Positions 52,209-61,033 are shown, numbered from the stretch's first letter. The stretch: DNA of 64,000 nucleotides from Microbacterium sp. KUDC0406 (GCF_021582875.1 NZ_CP091138.1:2790001-2854000); one strand, 5' to 3'. Made by a program: numbers and translations. Notes: a model not told the origin generated them from the letters alone.

Positions 52209-53107
52209 GATGCTTCCCTCCGGTCGATGTCGAGGTCGTGCTTGTCCGCGTAGGCGCGGGCGCGCTGGCTGAGGTCCCAGTAGTTGCCGTCGAGTGGTTC
52301 GCCGTTATGCCGGCGTCGTTCGACCTCGGCCCAGAGGTCGCGGATCTCCTCGTCTGCCTTCTCGACGGTGAGGGGGTCGGCGTTCTCGGTGCCAGTGCCG
52401 GTCATGGCTCGGAGGTCGCGAACCCAGAGGATTTGCGCGCGGCTAGCGCGGCGCGGAACTCTGCGGCCTGCTCCTCGCTTCGTTGAGGGGAGGTCACTTG
52501 TCAGTCCGATGGCTGCTGATCCGTCGCTGGCGAGATGGTTTGTCTGCTCGTCGCTGGAGACGGCGTGGCCGATCTTCTGGGAGTCGCCCGACTGGTCGGG
52601 CTTTGCCCCGGCCATACCGGAGGGATCGGCCTTTAGAGATCTGGAGAGATCTGTTCTTCTGATCGTGCTCAGATCTTGAGCACCTGGGTGTTCAGATTCT
52701 GACCACCGGGTGCGCAGGTCTTGAGCACCGAGCGCGGATGCGGGCTCCTCGGGCGGGGTGATGTCGTGCTCGAAGGCGTGCTGGGTGCTCAGATCTTGAG
52801 CACCGGGGAGACGCTCGGTGAGGGCGATCCGGTAGACGTGCGCGCGGTTGCGGCGGCTCTCCTTGATCTCCAGGACGCGGGCGCGGCGGAGAGCCTCGAT
52901 CGTCGCGCTCGCCGTATTCCTGCTCCCGATCCCGGAGAGGCGGGCGATGCGTGCAATGCTCGCGCCGGTGGTGATTCCGGTTCTCCAGTCGGCGCAGGTG
53001 TAGAGCGCGGCGTAGACGGCGATGCCGTTGGGTCCGATGCCGAGGGCGGCGGCCTGATCCTGGAGCCAGGTGGGCACCTTCGCGTAGCCGGTCTCGTTCT
53101 TCGTCAT
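52205..53107 (-). CDS. Replication-initiator-like winged-helix protein with internal iterons
   Basis: 300 aa. N-terminal winged-helix domain (about 22-95: PNGIAVYAALYTCADWRTGI, IARIARLSGIGSRNTASATI, IEALRRARVLEI) of the type seen in phage and plasmid initiators (DnaD/RepA-like). Residues about 102-148 are encoded by four 19-bp palindromic repeats and read as repeated GAQDLS/RT peptides. A C-terminal helical domain ends at 300. Likely initiates replication of the excised element. Confidence 0.6.
   Translation of the reverse strand: MTKNETGYAKVPTWLQDQAAALGIGPNGIAVYAALYTCADWRTGITTGASIARIARLSGIGSRNTASATIEALRRARVLEIKESRRNRAHVYRIALTERLPGAQDLSTQHAFEHDITPPEEPASALGAQDLRTRWSESEHPGAQDLSTIRRTDLSRSLKADPSGMAGAKPDQSGDSQKIGHAVSSDEQTNHLASDGSAAIGLTSDLPSTKRGAGRRVPRRASRAQILWVRDLRAMTGTGTENADPLTVEKADEEIRDLWAEVERRRHNGEPLDGNYWDLSQRARAYADKHDLDIDRREAS
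52665..52803. repeat. Four iteron-like palindromes inside the initiator-like gene
   Basis: GTGCTCAGATCTTGAGCAC at 52665-52683 and 52785-52803 (identical), variants at 52688-52706 and 52710-52728; a half copy near 52766. The first three start 22-23 bp apart. Candidate origin of replication. Confidence 0.75.
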
Positions 53108-53152
53108 CGTGCGCTCCCGTCGCTGGTGGGTGTCGTCGGTGCTGGAGGGGTG

Positions 53153-53374
53153 TCAGGCGTCTACGCCGAGGAGTGCTCGGAGCCGGGGGACGGGCACCAG
53201 GATCCTCTTGCCGATATGCAGTGCTGGAATCTCTCCGCGCTTCACGGCTTCGTCGGCGCTCCAGGAGTGGATGCCGAGGATCTCGGCGGCTTCCTTGACA
53301 GAGCAGGTGGCGCGCCCGTCGAGGTCCTCGATCGTGAGGGTAGGTCGCTCGGGTGCCGTGGTCGTGTTGGACAT
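53153..53374 (-). CDS. Excisionase-like MerR-type HTH protein
   Basis: 73 aa. A single winged HTH (CSVKEAAEILGIHSWSADEA then GEIPALHIGKRILVPVPRL) like actinobacterial Xis/AlpA proteins that bend att DNA and promote excision. Divergent from the integrase with a 199-bp gap holding promoters but no gene. Confidence 0.82.
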   Translation of the reverse strand: MSNTTTAPERPTLTIEDLDGRATCSVKEAAEILGIHSWSADEAVKRGEIPALHIGKRILVPVPRLRALLGVDA

Positions 53375-53573
53375 GTGCGGGACTCCGTTTCGGTCGATGA
53401 TGTCGGGCGTCGTTCGATCAGTCTAGGCTGTGTTGGCGACACGATTTACCGTCTGACCAGGTACTTTGTTCCCATCATGAGAACTAAGTAGAGCCCACGG
53501 TGAGATCTGGAGTGAACGCAGGAAAGATCAGATCAGGCGCAGAAACCAGGCGCTCAAACGGAAGGCAGACCCC

Positions 53574-54794
53574 ATGACCACGACCGCCAGAAAAGGTTCC
53601 AGAATCGACTTCGGATCCGTCCGGAAACTGCCCTCCGGGCGGTGGCAAGCCCGCTACCTCGACCCGGCAGGCAGGCCCATGACCGGCCCCCGAACGTTCG
53701 ACACGAAGCGGGAGGCGCTCGATCACCTCGCCGCCGTCCGCTCCGACCGGATGCGCGGAACCTACATCGATCATCGCGCCGGACTCGTCCCCTTCGGCCC
53801 CTACGCCGCCGACTGGATCGCCCACGGAGGACGCCGAGGATCCCTCGCGCCCAAGACTCGGGACCTTCACGAGTCCACGCTCGCCGGTCCCCTCGCCCCG
53901 CTCCAGCAGATGCCGATCGCCTCGATCACGCCCGCTCAGGTGCGTGCCTGGTACACCAAGGCAGGGCGAGCCCTCGCGGTATCCGCGAAGCGCCAGGGCG
54001 GCGACGGAGCATCTCGGCTCCGACAGGCGTACAGCCTCCTCCGGGCGATCATGGCGACCGCAGTCCGTGACGGGATGATCCCCGCGAACCCCTGCCAGAT
54101 CGACCGAGCCGGATCGGTGAAGCACGCGGAGCGCCCCTACATGAGCGCGGAGGACCTCGGGCGGATCGTCGCGGCGATGCCGACGACGTGGCACCTGCCG
54201 ATCCGGGTGATGTTCGGCGCGCATCTTCGACTCGGAGAACTCCTGGCACTCCAGCGCCGCGACTACGCGGGAGGCGTGCTCGTCATCGAGCGGCAGATTG
54301 TCCGCGTTGGCGGCGAGGAGATCGAGAGCGGCACCAAGACCGGCAACGTCCGGAAGGTCGATCTCCCGCCGAGCATCGCCGCTGACCTGGAGGCTTACCT
54401 CTCGACGGCTCCCGGATTCGGGAAGGCTCCGATGTTCCCCGGTGCGGACGGTGAGCGGTTCACTGGCGGGGCGATCGGTCAGGCATGGCGGAAGGCGGCT
54501 CGGAAGGTCGGTCTGTCAGAGTTCCGCCTCCATGATCTCCGCCACGCGAGCCTCACCCTGGCCGCTCAGGCGGGCGCGACGACCCGCGAACTCATGGCGC
54601 GAGCCGGGCACTCGACCGCTCGCGCGGCTCTGCTCTACCAGCACGCGGCGGAGGAGCGCTCCGGGGCGATCGCGGCGGGCATGGATGCCCTCTCCGGAGG
54701 CTCGATCGGGACGGCTACTGGCACGACCATGGCACGAACGGCCCTCGAAGCCACGAGAAAGTCCCCTGCTCAGAAGACCGAAAATGCCATCTGA
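53574..54794 (+). CDS. Tyrosine site-specific integrase
   Basis: 406 aa. An N-terminal arm-binding domain (GKLPSGRWQARYLDPAG-like), a SAM-like core-binding domain (about 70-170) and a catalytic domain with Arg219 (HLRLGE), Lys in KTGNVRKVDL, HxxR at His320/Arg323 (HDLRHA), and nucleophile Tyr355 (ARAALLYQHA). Catalyses insertion at tRNA-Ala. GGAAGGCAG precedes ATG 53574. The last codons contain the right arm-type sites. Confidence 0.93.
   Translation: MTTTARKGSRIDFGSVRKLPSGRWQARYLDPAGRPMTGPRTFDTKREALDHLAAVRSDRMRGTYIDHRAGLVPFGPYAADWIAHGGRRGSLAPKTRDLHESTLAGPLAPLQQMPIASITPAQVRAWYTKAGRALAVSAKRQGGDGASRLRQAYSLLRAIMATAVRDGMIPANPCQIDRAGSVKHAERPYMSAEDLGRIVAAMPTTWHLPIRVMFGAHLRLGELLALQRRDYAGGVLVIERQIVRVGGEEIESGTKTGNVRKVDLPPSIAADLEAYLSTAPGFGKAPMFPGADGERFTGGAIGQAWRKAARKVGLSEFRLHDLRHASLTLAAQAGATTRELMARAGHSTARAALLYQHAAEERSGAIAAGMDALSGGSIGTATGTTMARTALEATRKSPAQKTENAI
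54719..54737 (+). promoter_or_regulatory. Right integrase arm-type sites (putative)
   Basis: TGGCACGA at 54719-54726 and 54730-54737, 11 bp apart, within the end of the integrase gene. Confidence 0.55.
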
Positions 54795-54805
54795 TCAGGG
54801 GACTT
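54759..54805 (-). terminator. Element-borne terminator for tRNA-Ala/integrase
   Basis: AAGTCCCCTG (54759-54768) pairs with CAGGGGACTT (54796-54805), strengthened by CTCAG/CTGAT. On the minus strand it follows the restored tRNA. Confidence 0.55.
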
Positions 54806-54812
54806 CAATGAT

Positions 54813-54864
54813 GTGGAGCCTAGGAGATTCGAACTCCTGACATCCTGCTTGCAAAGCAGGCGCT
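54813..54864. repeat. attR: 52-bp direct repeat within tRNA-Ala
   Basis: Exact copy of attL that completes the 3' part of the functional tRNA-Ala. Confidence 0.95.
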
Positions 54865-54886
54865 CTACCAACTGAGCTAAGGCCCC
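54814..54886 (-). tRNA. tRNA-Ala (TGC)
   Basis: 73 nt. Acceptor GGGGCCT/AGGCTCC plus A; anticodon loop TTTGCAA gives TGC; T-arm AGGAGTTCGAATCTCCT. The 3' 51 nt come from the integrated element. CCA is not encoded. Confidence 0.96.
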
Positions 54887-54925
54887 GAGCGGGAGGATTC
54901 CCGCGGGTGATCCGCGAGCGGAGTG

Positions 54926-54999
54926 TGGGGCTACCAGGACTTGAACCTGGGACCTCTTCATTATCAGTGAAGCGCTCTAACCGCCTGAGCTATAGCCCC
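54926..54999 (-). tRNA. tRNA-Ile (GAT)
   Basis: 74 nt. Acceptor GGGGCTA/TAGCCCC plus A; anticodon stem CTTCA/TGAAG with loop CTGATAA gives GAT. The Ile-Ala pair next to gyrA is conserved in Actinobacteria. Confidence 0.96.
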
Positions 55000-55061
55000 G
55001 TCAACCTCCAGAACTTTACCGGAACATCCGCGAAAATCCGAATCGAGTCAGGTCCGTCCGA

Positions 55062-55859
55062 TCAGTCGCCGGCGCGCAGGTTCGCGGTGCCCGCCGAAAC
55101 CGATGCGTCGATGCGGTTCGACGAGCTCGAGGACTCCTGCAGGTCGCTGTTCAGCGTGCCCGCGGACACGTCCCGGCGGATGCTGTAGACGTCGTCCGGA
55201 ACCGTCAGCGTGAGCTGACCGGCCGACACGTCCAGCGACACCTCGCGCGGCACCGCGGACAGCTCGGCGGTCAGTCGTCCCGCCGAGACCGTGAACTCGG
55301 CGTCGCGGACATCCGCGAGCGCGATGTCGGCACGGCCGGCGTTGACGTCAGCGTCCAGGCTCCGAGCCGAACCGTTCAGGTTCAGCGCGCCGGCGTCGAC
55401 CGTGGCATCCAGCTCGCCGAACTCGCCGTCGACATGCAGCGCGCCCGCCTGCACGTCGAAGTCCGCATCCATGCCGCTGAGCGACTCGGGCAACAGCAGG
55501 GTGACGGTCTCGCTCTCGTGCAGCCAGTCCGGCAGGAACCAGTTCCAGCCCCGGTCGGGACTGCGCACCTTCAGCTCGTCGCCGTCACGGTACACCCGCC
55601 AGCCGTCGAGATCTCCGCCGTCGCTCTCGAGCCGCGCCTGCGCGCCGTCGTAGAACTCGACCCGGACGTCGGCGGCGTCGACCGAGAGGTCGAGATCTGT
55701 CACTCCGGTGACTGCGGTCGACGTCGAGGTCGGCCCCGTCGACAGCTGGTTCGCTCCCGCGAACGCTGCGGCCGCCGCGCTGCCGGCGATCGCCACGCCG
55801 CCGACCACCGCTGTGACCACGGTGATCGCGCCGATCCCCGCCTTCATGGTCGTATTCAT
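55062..55859 (-). CDS. DUF4097-family beta-repeat envelope protein
   Basis: 265 aa. A hydrophobic N-terminus (IGAITVVTAVVGGVAIAGSA) acts as signal or anchor. The rest is a repetitive beta structure with recurring dAGxLxxxG and SAGxL units (VDAGALNLNG, VSAGRLTAEL, VSAGQLTLTV), typical of DUF4097 adhesin-like proteins. Overlaps the response-regulator stop by 4 bp, suggesting that the two-component system upstream controls it. Function unknown. Confidence 0.85.
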   Translation of the reverse strand: MNTTMKAGIGAITVVTAVVGGVAIAGSAAAAAFAGANQLSTGPTSTSTAVTGVTDLDLSVDAADVRVEFYDGAQARLESDGGDLDGWRVYRDGDELKVRSPDRGWNWFLPDWLHESETVTLLLPESLSGMDADFDVQAGALHVDGEFGELDATVDAGALNLNGSARSLDADVNAGRADIALADVRDAEFTVSAGRLTAELSAVPREVSLDVSAGQLTLTVPDDVYSIRRDVSAGTLNSDLQESSSSSNRIDASVSAGTANLRAGD

Positions 55860-56560
55860 CGGATGCCTCCTGTCTGGGGCGCGGTGCCGTGCTGGCCGGC
55901 TGCGCCCGGTGAACCCTGGTTCTCGATGTGGGCGAGCGCCGCGAGCACCCGGCGGTTACCGGACTCGTCGGGCTCGAACCCGAGCTTCTGGAAGATCGAG
56001 GTGATGTGCTTCTCGACACTCGCCTCGCTGAGGAACAGCACCGCCGCGATCGCCTGGTTGGACTTGCCCTCCGCGACCAGGGCGAGCACGGTGCGCTCGC
56101 GGTCGGTGAGCCGCAGCATCCGCTCGTCGCGGTTGCGCCGTGTGAGCAGCTGCGCGACCACCTCGGGGTCGAGCACCGTGGCGCCGTCCGCGATGCGCTG
56201 CACCGTCTCGACGAAGTCCGCGACATCCGCCACGCGATCCTTGAGCAGATAGCCGAGCGGGCCGCCCTGGGCGGCGATGAGGTCGGACGCGTAGCGCTCC
56301 TCGACGTACTGCGACAGCACGAGCAGGGGGAGCTGCGGATGCGTGGTGCGCAGGCCGAGTGCCGCGCGGATGCCCTCGTCGGTGAACGTCGGCGGCAGCC
56401 GCACGTCGAGGATGCAGAGCTGCGGATCCTTCTCGGCGACGCTGTCGGTCAGCTCGGCGGTGTCCGGAAGTGCGGCGACCACCTCGTGTCCGGCGTCCTC
56501 GAGGAGGCGCACCAGGCCCTCGCGCAGCAGCACGGAGTCCTCGCAGATCAGGACGCGCAT
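55856..56560 (-). CDS. NarL/LuxR-family response regulator
   Basis: 234 aa. Receiver domain with phospho-Asp in CILDVRLPP and the conserved Lys in GYLLKDRV; C-terminal LuxR HTH (LTDRERTVLALVAEGKSNQA, LSEASVEKHITSIFQKLG). A Gly/Pro-rich tail ends the protein. ATG 56560 overlaps the kinase gene by 13 bp, so both are translated together. Partner of the kinase at 56548. Confidence 0.94.
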   Translation of the reverse strand: MRVLICEDSVLLREGLVRLLEDAGHEVVAALPDTAELTDSVAEKDPQLCILDVRLPPTFTDEGIRAALGLRTTHPQLPLLVLSQYVEERYASDLIAAQGGPLGYLLKDRVADVADFVETVQRIADGATVLDPEVVAQLLTRRNRDERMLRLTDRERTVLALVAEGKSNQAIAAVLFLSEASVEKHITSIFQKLGFEPDESGNRRVLAALAHIENQGSPGAAGQHGTAPQTGGIR

Positions 56561-57909
56561 GGCACCGTCACCTCCAGTGCGGTCGGACCGCCGATGGGGC
56601 TGTCCAGCCGGAACGTGCCGCCGGCGGCGAGCACCCGGTTCGAGATGCCGTCGAGGCCGCCACCGGGCTGCACCTGCGCGCCGCCCATGCCGTTGTCCTC
56701 GACCCGCGCCCAGAGCACGCCACCCTCGCGGGTGCGCACCACGACGCGGCATTCGCTGGCCCGGGAGTGCTTGGCCGCGTTGGTCAGCGACTCCGCGATG
56801 GCGAAGTAGACCGCGGCCTCGGCATCGCGGCATCCGCGCTTCGACGGGCTCAGCGACCCGATGTTCTGGGTTCCTGAGCTTGTCGAAGGATCGAGCCGTA
56901 CGTCGAGCTGCACGGGGATGTGCGACCGGCTCGCCAGCGCCGAGAGCGCCGCGTCGAGCCCGCGATCGTCGAGCACGGAGGCGTGAATGCCGCGCGCCAG
57001 CTGGCGCAGCTCGGTGATCGCGGCCTTGGTCGAGGTGTGCGCCTCGTCGATGAGCGCCTTCGCGGCGGCGGGGTCGCTGTCGATCTTCTGCTGCGCCAGG
57101 CCCAGCGTCATCCCGACCGAGACCAGGCGCGGCTGGACACCGTCATGCAGATCGCGTTCGATGCGCGTGCGCTCCACGTCGGCGGCGCGAACCGCGCCCT
57201 CGCGCTGCGCGCTGGTGGTGCGCACCTGCTGGGTGAGCTCGGCCTCGCGGCTCGGCACGATGAGCGCGCGGGTCAGCACGCGGTGCAGCAGCGCCAGCCC
57301 GATGATCATGGCAGCGCAGGCGAGTGCGCCGAGAATGCCGGCCAGGGGAGCCCAGGTCGCACGGATGCCGCCGCCCCAGGCGCCCTGGACGGTCTCGGCT
57401 CCGGTCAGCGGCGCGAAGGCGATCATGGCCCAGACGATTCCGCTCCAGAACAGGCGCAGCACGATCGCTCCGGCGATGCAGGCGAGGGTGAAGTTCACCA
57501 GTGCCCGCCACATACGGCCGTCGACGGCCTGCCGGCCGAGGGCGCGGAGCCACCCGCCGAAACCCGGGCCGGTCTGCGGGCGCCACTGCAGGCGAGACAC
57601 CCCGAGCCCGTACAGGCCGTCGGCGCGCGCGACCTCGAACCAGCCGACGCCGAACAGCGCGTACACGAGACCGACGAGAAGGACGAGGCCGATGCCGAAG
57701 ACGAGCAGCGTCGCCAGTCCCGCAGTGAGAAGACTGGTGAGAGCGGCGAGGACGCCGGCGCCGACGACGCCGAGGCCTGCGAGCTGCAGGATCGTCAGGG
57801 CGATGCGCAGTGGCGGCTTGGGTCGCTCCGCGACCGGTGCGGCGAGGGCCGGTCCGGCGGACGGGGCCGGGGGAGCCGGCGGCGGAGGAGGAGTCGGATT
57901 CGTGGTCAT
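56548..57909 (-). CDS. Sensor histidine kinase (NarL-partner type), REP insertion
   Basis: 453 aa. A Pro-rich N-terminus, membrane helices within residues 35-230 (LVFGIGLVLLVGLVYALFGV), HisKA_3 with His255 (RIERDLHDGVQPRLVSVG), and a HATPase domain (ESLTNAAKHS, VEDNGMGGA, GGLDGISNRV). Between them two opposed REP-1 copies add DPSTSSGTQNIGSLSPSKRG in frame. TAGCGT (57922-57917) ends 7 nt before ATG 57909, so that start is preferred over GTG 57918. Signal unknown. Confidence 0.92.
   Translation of the reverse strand: MTTNPTPPPPPAPPAPSAGPALAAPVAERPKPPLRIALTILQLAGLGVVGAGVLAALTSLLTAGLATLLVFGIGLVLLVGLVYALFGVGWFEVARADGLYGLGVSRLQWRPQTGPGFGGWLRALGRQAVDGRMWRALVNFTLACIAGAIVLRLFWSGIVWAMIAFAPLTGAETVQGAWGGGIRATWAPLAGILGALACAAMIIGLALLHRVLTRALIVPSREAELTQQVRTTSAQREGAVRAADVERTRIERDLHDGVQPRLVSVGMTLGLAQQKIDSDPAAAKALIDEAHTSTKAAITELRQLARGIHASVLDDRGLDAALSALASRSHIPVQLDVRLDPSTSSGTQNIGSLSPSKRGCRDAEAAVYFAIAESLTNAAKHSRASECRVVVRTREGGVLWARVEDNGMGGAQVQPGGGLDGISNRVLAAGGTFRLDSPIGGPTALEVTVPCAS
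56838..56890. repeat. Opposed REP-1 pair inside the histidine kinase gene
   Basis: GCTTCGACGGGCTCAGCGAC faces CCTGAGCTTGTCGAAGGATC. The insert lies between HisKA_3 and HATPase. Confidence 0.88.
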
Positions 57910-57979
57910 GGCATCCACGCTACGCAGGCGCGTGTTTCCGCGATACGGAGGAACCCCTACAGTCCGTTTCGGGTTTTCC

Positions 57980-58594
57980 CTACCCCTCGCTCACCTGCGA
58001 GCGTTTCGTCTCACTCGCTGCGCTCCCTCGCTCAACGACCACGGTTCCCCCTCGGAACAGCGGCATCAGCACCGAGTCCACGATCTCCTCGACGTCGACT
58101 TCCTGGATCCGCCGGAACACCAGCCGATCCCGCAGCAGCGCCTGCCCGATGTCCAGCCGCAGATCCGTCACCGCGTCGGCGGAGATCTCCCCGCGCTGCA
58201 CCCCACGAAGCACGACCTCGCGCGTCATCCTTCGTCCCATTCCCTGAGACAGCTCGCCCGGATCGACCAGCGCCTCCGACAGCACTCCTCGCATCGCCTC
58301 TCCCAAGGGTCCCGACAGCAGTTCCGCCGTCCGCCCCAGCAGCGCGCATAGATCCTCGCGCAGCGAACCTGTGTCCGGCACTCCCTCGCCGTCGCGCATC
58401 AGCGCATAGGCCGTGTCCCGCACCAGTTCCGGTTTCGAGCCCCACCGCCGGTAAAGCGACGCCTTGCCGGCGCCGGCCCGCTCCGCCACTCCCTCCATGG
58501 TCAGCCCTGCGTATCCGACCTCGCCGAGTTCCGCGAGCACGGCCGCGTGGATCGCCCCGACCAGCGCTTCACCGCGCCGCCGCGTCTCACCCAC
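57980..58594 (-). CDS. TetR-family regulator (C-terminus from REP-2)
   Basis: 204 aa. HTH in residues 20-55 (LTMEGVAERAGAGKASLYRR then WGSKPELV), ligand domain after 70 with the TetR_C-like DLRLDIGQALLRDRLVF. The last 17 residues (VVERGSAASETKRSQVSEG) are a translated REP-2 copy. GTG 58594 lies within the end of the PEP-utilising enzyme gene (8-bp overlap), so both are one operon, probably autoregulated. Confidence 0.92.
   Translation of the reverse strand: MGETRRRGEALVGAIHAAVLAELGEVGYAGLTMEGVAERAGAGKASLYRRWGSKPELVRDTAYALMRDGEGVPDTGSLREDLCALLGRTAELLSGPLGEAMRGVLSEALVDPGELSQGMGRRMTREVVLRGVQRGEISADAVTDLRLDIGQALLRDRLVFRRIQEVDVEEIVDSVLMPLFRGGTVVVERGSAASETKRSQVSEG
57996..58043. repeat. REP-2 copy at the end of the TetR gene
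   Basis: CGTTTCGTCTCACTCGCTGC then GCTCCCTCGCTCAACGACC; provides the C-terminal codons. Confidence 0.85.
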
Positions 58595-61033
58595 GGGTCA
58601 CCCGCCCGGTTCCGCCGTCGACGGTCACCCGCTCGCCGTCAGCCAGCACCGAGGTCCCGTCCCCCGTCCCCATCACCGCGGGCAGCCCGTACTCCCGGGC
58701 GACGATGGCGGCGTGCGAGGCGATCGATCCGGTGTCGACCACGACGGCCGAGGCGCGCAGGAAGAGCGGCGTCCAGGCGGGATTCGTGTACGGGCAGACC
58801 AGCACGTCCCCCTGCTGCAGCCGGGGGAAGTCGGCGACGTCGCGGATGACGCGCACCGGTCCGGTCGCGCTCCCGCCTCCGGCGGGGGCGCCGGTCACCA
58901 GGGCGTCCTCATCGTCATCGCGCCGGAACACGTCACGCACGTCGACCACCGGGATGCCGGCGAGTTCTGCGCGCCGCGCGGCGCGTGCCACGACCAGTCC
59001 GCGCAGCCGCTCGACGCTCTCCTCGCTCATCGTCGCGACGTCGGGGATGCCGGCGACTTCATCCCAGCGCAGATGGAAGACGTCGAACTGTTCGTCGAGC
59101 GCCCCGGCATCCTGCATCCGCCGGCCGATCTCGAGCAGCGCGCGACGCAGCGCCGGCAGCGACGCGGTGAAGAAGAAGTGACTGTCCTCGCGGTAGGCGA
59201 CGCCGGCCTGCGCCGCGCGCACCCAGTGCCGCGCAGCGGCCTGCAGCACCTTCGGGCGAAGCAGCGGATGCCGCAGCAGCTGCCGCAACGCGATCTCGGA
59301 GCGTGAACGGCGGTCATCCTGCGGCGGGCTGTCGACGAGCCCGGCCACCATGCCGACGATCACCTCGGGGGATTCCGCGAGCGTGGGCGGGCTGACCAGC
59401 AGCGGCGACGCCGTCTCCTTGCGCCCGAAGTCGTGCCGGAAGGCACCCAGCGCCGCGGCGAAGCCGGGGAACCGATCCAGCTCGGCGACGACCTCGTCGG
59501 GCGTCTTCGCCGCGAAGAGCTCACGCAGCGCCGCATCCGCCCGGACCATGCCGGCCATCTCGGCCAGCGCGCGTTCGGATGCCGCGGTGCGCGTCGGCGC
59601 CCCGCCGGTGAGCTCGGCGAGCAGTTCGCGTCGGCCGAGCAGCGCGGTGACGATGCCGAGGCGGATGACGGCGATCGCCGTACCCGGAAGGTAGTCGATG
59701 CGCATGTCGCGGCTGAGCTCCATCAGGCTGATGGCGCGGTCGGGCACCTGCAGCAGGTCCCTCCAGCGGAGGTCGGCCAGGGGGAGGGCGTCGAGTTCGT
59801 CGGCTTCGCTCAGCAGCTGTGCCAGCCGCGGGTCGTGCGTGGCGTCCTCGGGGTGGAAGTGCAGTGCCTTGCGGATGACCTTGAACGGGGTCAGCAGCAC
59901 CCCCGGACCCGGACGCATGTGCGGCGGCACGAATCCTGTGACAACCCCGGCCTCCTCCACCAGGAAGTCGGTGAACGCTCCGCGGATGCCGTAGTACACG
60001 GTGATCTGCCGCATCATGTCGGCCGGCCCCCGGCCGAGCCAGGTCGTGACATCCATGGGATAGGGCCGCACCGGCAGGTACTCGCTGAAGATCATGCTCT
60101 GCACGCGCTCGCGCCGATTCAGCTTCCGCGGTTCGGGTGGCAGGGCGGTCATCGGACGCGCCTGCAGGATGTGCGCCGTGCCGTCGGCGATGGCCCACTC
60201 CATGTCCTGCGGGCCGCCGAAGTGCGTCACGGCCGCGCGCGCGTAACCGGCAAGGGCGGCGAGCCGGCTCGCGCTGAGCAGGCGGACGCCGGATTGCGCA
60301 GGGGTGTCGTGCCGGATGCCGCCGTCGGCATCCGGCCTGATCGCGACGTCGGCGCGCCCCGCGGTCCACTTCTGCAGCACGCCGTCCTGGTCGAGCTCGT
60401 AGTGCTCAGGCGTCACCATGCCCGAGACCACCGCCTCGCCGAGGCCGGCCGCGGCGTCGACGATGATGCGGTCGCGCCGGCCCGTCACCGGATCGGCCGA
60501 GAACATCACGCCTGCGACGTCCGCGTCGACCAGCAGCTGCACGACGACGGCGATCCGCACCCCGTCGGGGTCGACGCGCCGCTCACGCCGGTACGAGACC
60601 GCGCGATCGGTCCACAGCGATGCCCAGCACCGGCGCATCGCATCGAGCACGGCGTCGACTCCGACCACATTCAGATAGGTGTCCTGCTGCCCTGCGAAGG
60701 CCGCGCCCGGCAGGTCCTCCGCTGTCGCGCTCGACCGCACGGCGACCGCCGCGTCCGGCCCGAGCCTGCGATAGGCATCGGCAACGGCGGGCCTCAGATC
60801 CTGCGGGATGGGCGCCCCCTCCAGCATCCGTCGCAGCTCCGCGGGCTCCGCGTCGGCGACTCGTTCCGCCAGCCCGACCGCTTGCGCCGCGGCCGCATAC
60901 GCGTCGGTCGTGACGACGAACCCGCTCGGCACGGGCAGCCCCGCGCGCCGCATCTCCCCGAGGTTCGCGCCCTTCCCCCGACCGTCGCCATCTCCCGTGC
61001 CTCGTCCAGTCCGACCACCATAAGAAACGTCAC
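58587..61033 (-). CDS. PEP-utilising enzyme, PEP synthase/rifampin phosphotransferase-like (apparent frameshift)
   Basis: About 815 aa after correction. The ATP-grasp domain (1-320: VRSSATAEDLPGAAFAGQQD, SADPVTGRRDRIIVDAAAGL, QARPMTALP), a central domain, and a swivelling domain with the phospho-histidine in GSIASHAAIVAREYGLPAVM. The order matches rifampin phosphotransferases as well as PEP synthases; it lacks the PEP-binding barrel. One missing base in the run at 60975-60979 breaks MATVGGKGANLGEMRRAG. GTG 61033 follows TAACGT by 7 nt. In an operon with a TetR regulator. Confidence 0.85.

Larger units (their letters stand above)
48369..54864. mobile_element. Integrative element in tRNA-Ala (6.5 kb), satellite/plasmid-like, with R-M cargo
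   Basis: Bounded by the 52-bp direct repeats. Order from attR: tyrosine integrase (+), excisionase (-), replication-initiator-like gene with internal iterons (-), two hypotheticals and a TerS-like gene (-), then an Eco29kI-type restriction-modification pair (+) next to attL. There are no conjugation, capsid or large-terminase genes. This order recalls phage-inducible chromosomal islands or an integrative plasmid. Confidence 0.9.

Noticed and set aside
60953..61033. Shorter start at 60953 for the PEP-utilising enzyme
   Set aside because: This would lose the conserved N-terminal VGGKGANLGEM segment, which is present in the neighbouring frame and joined by one base.
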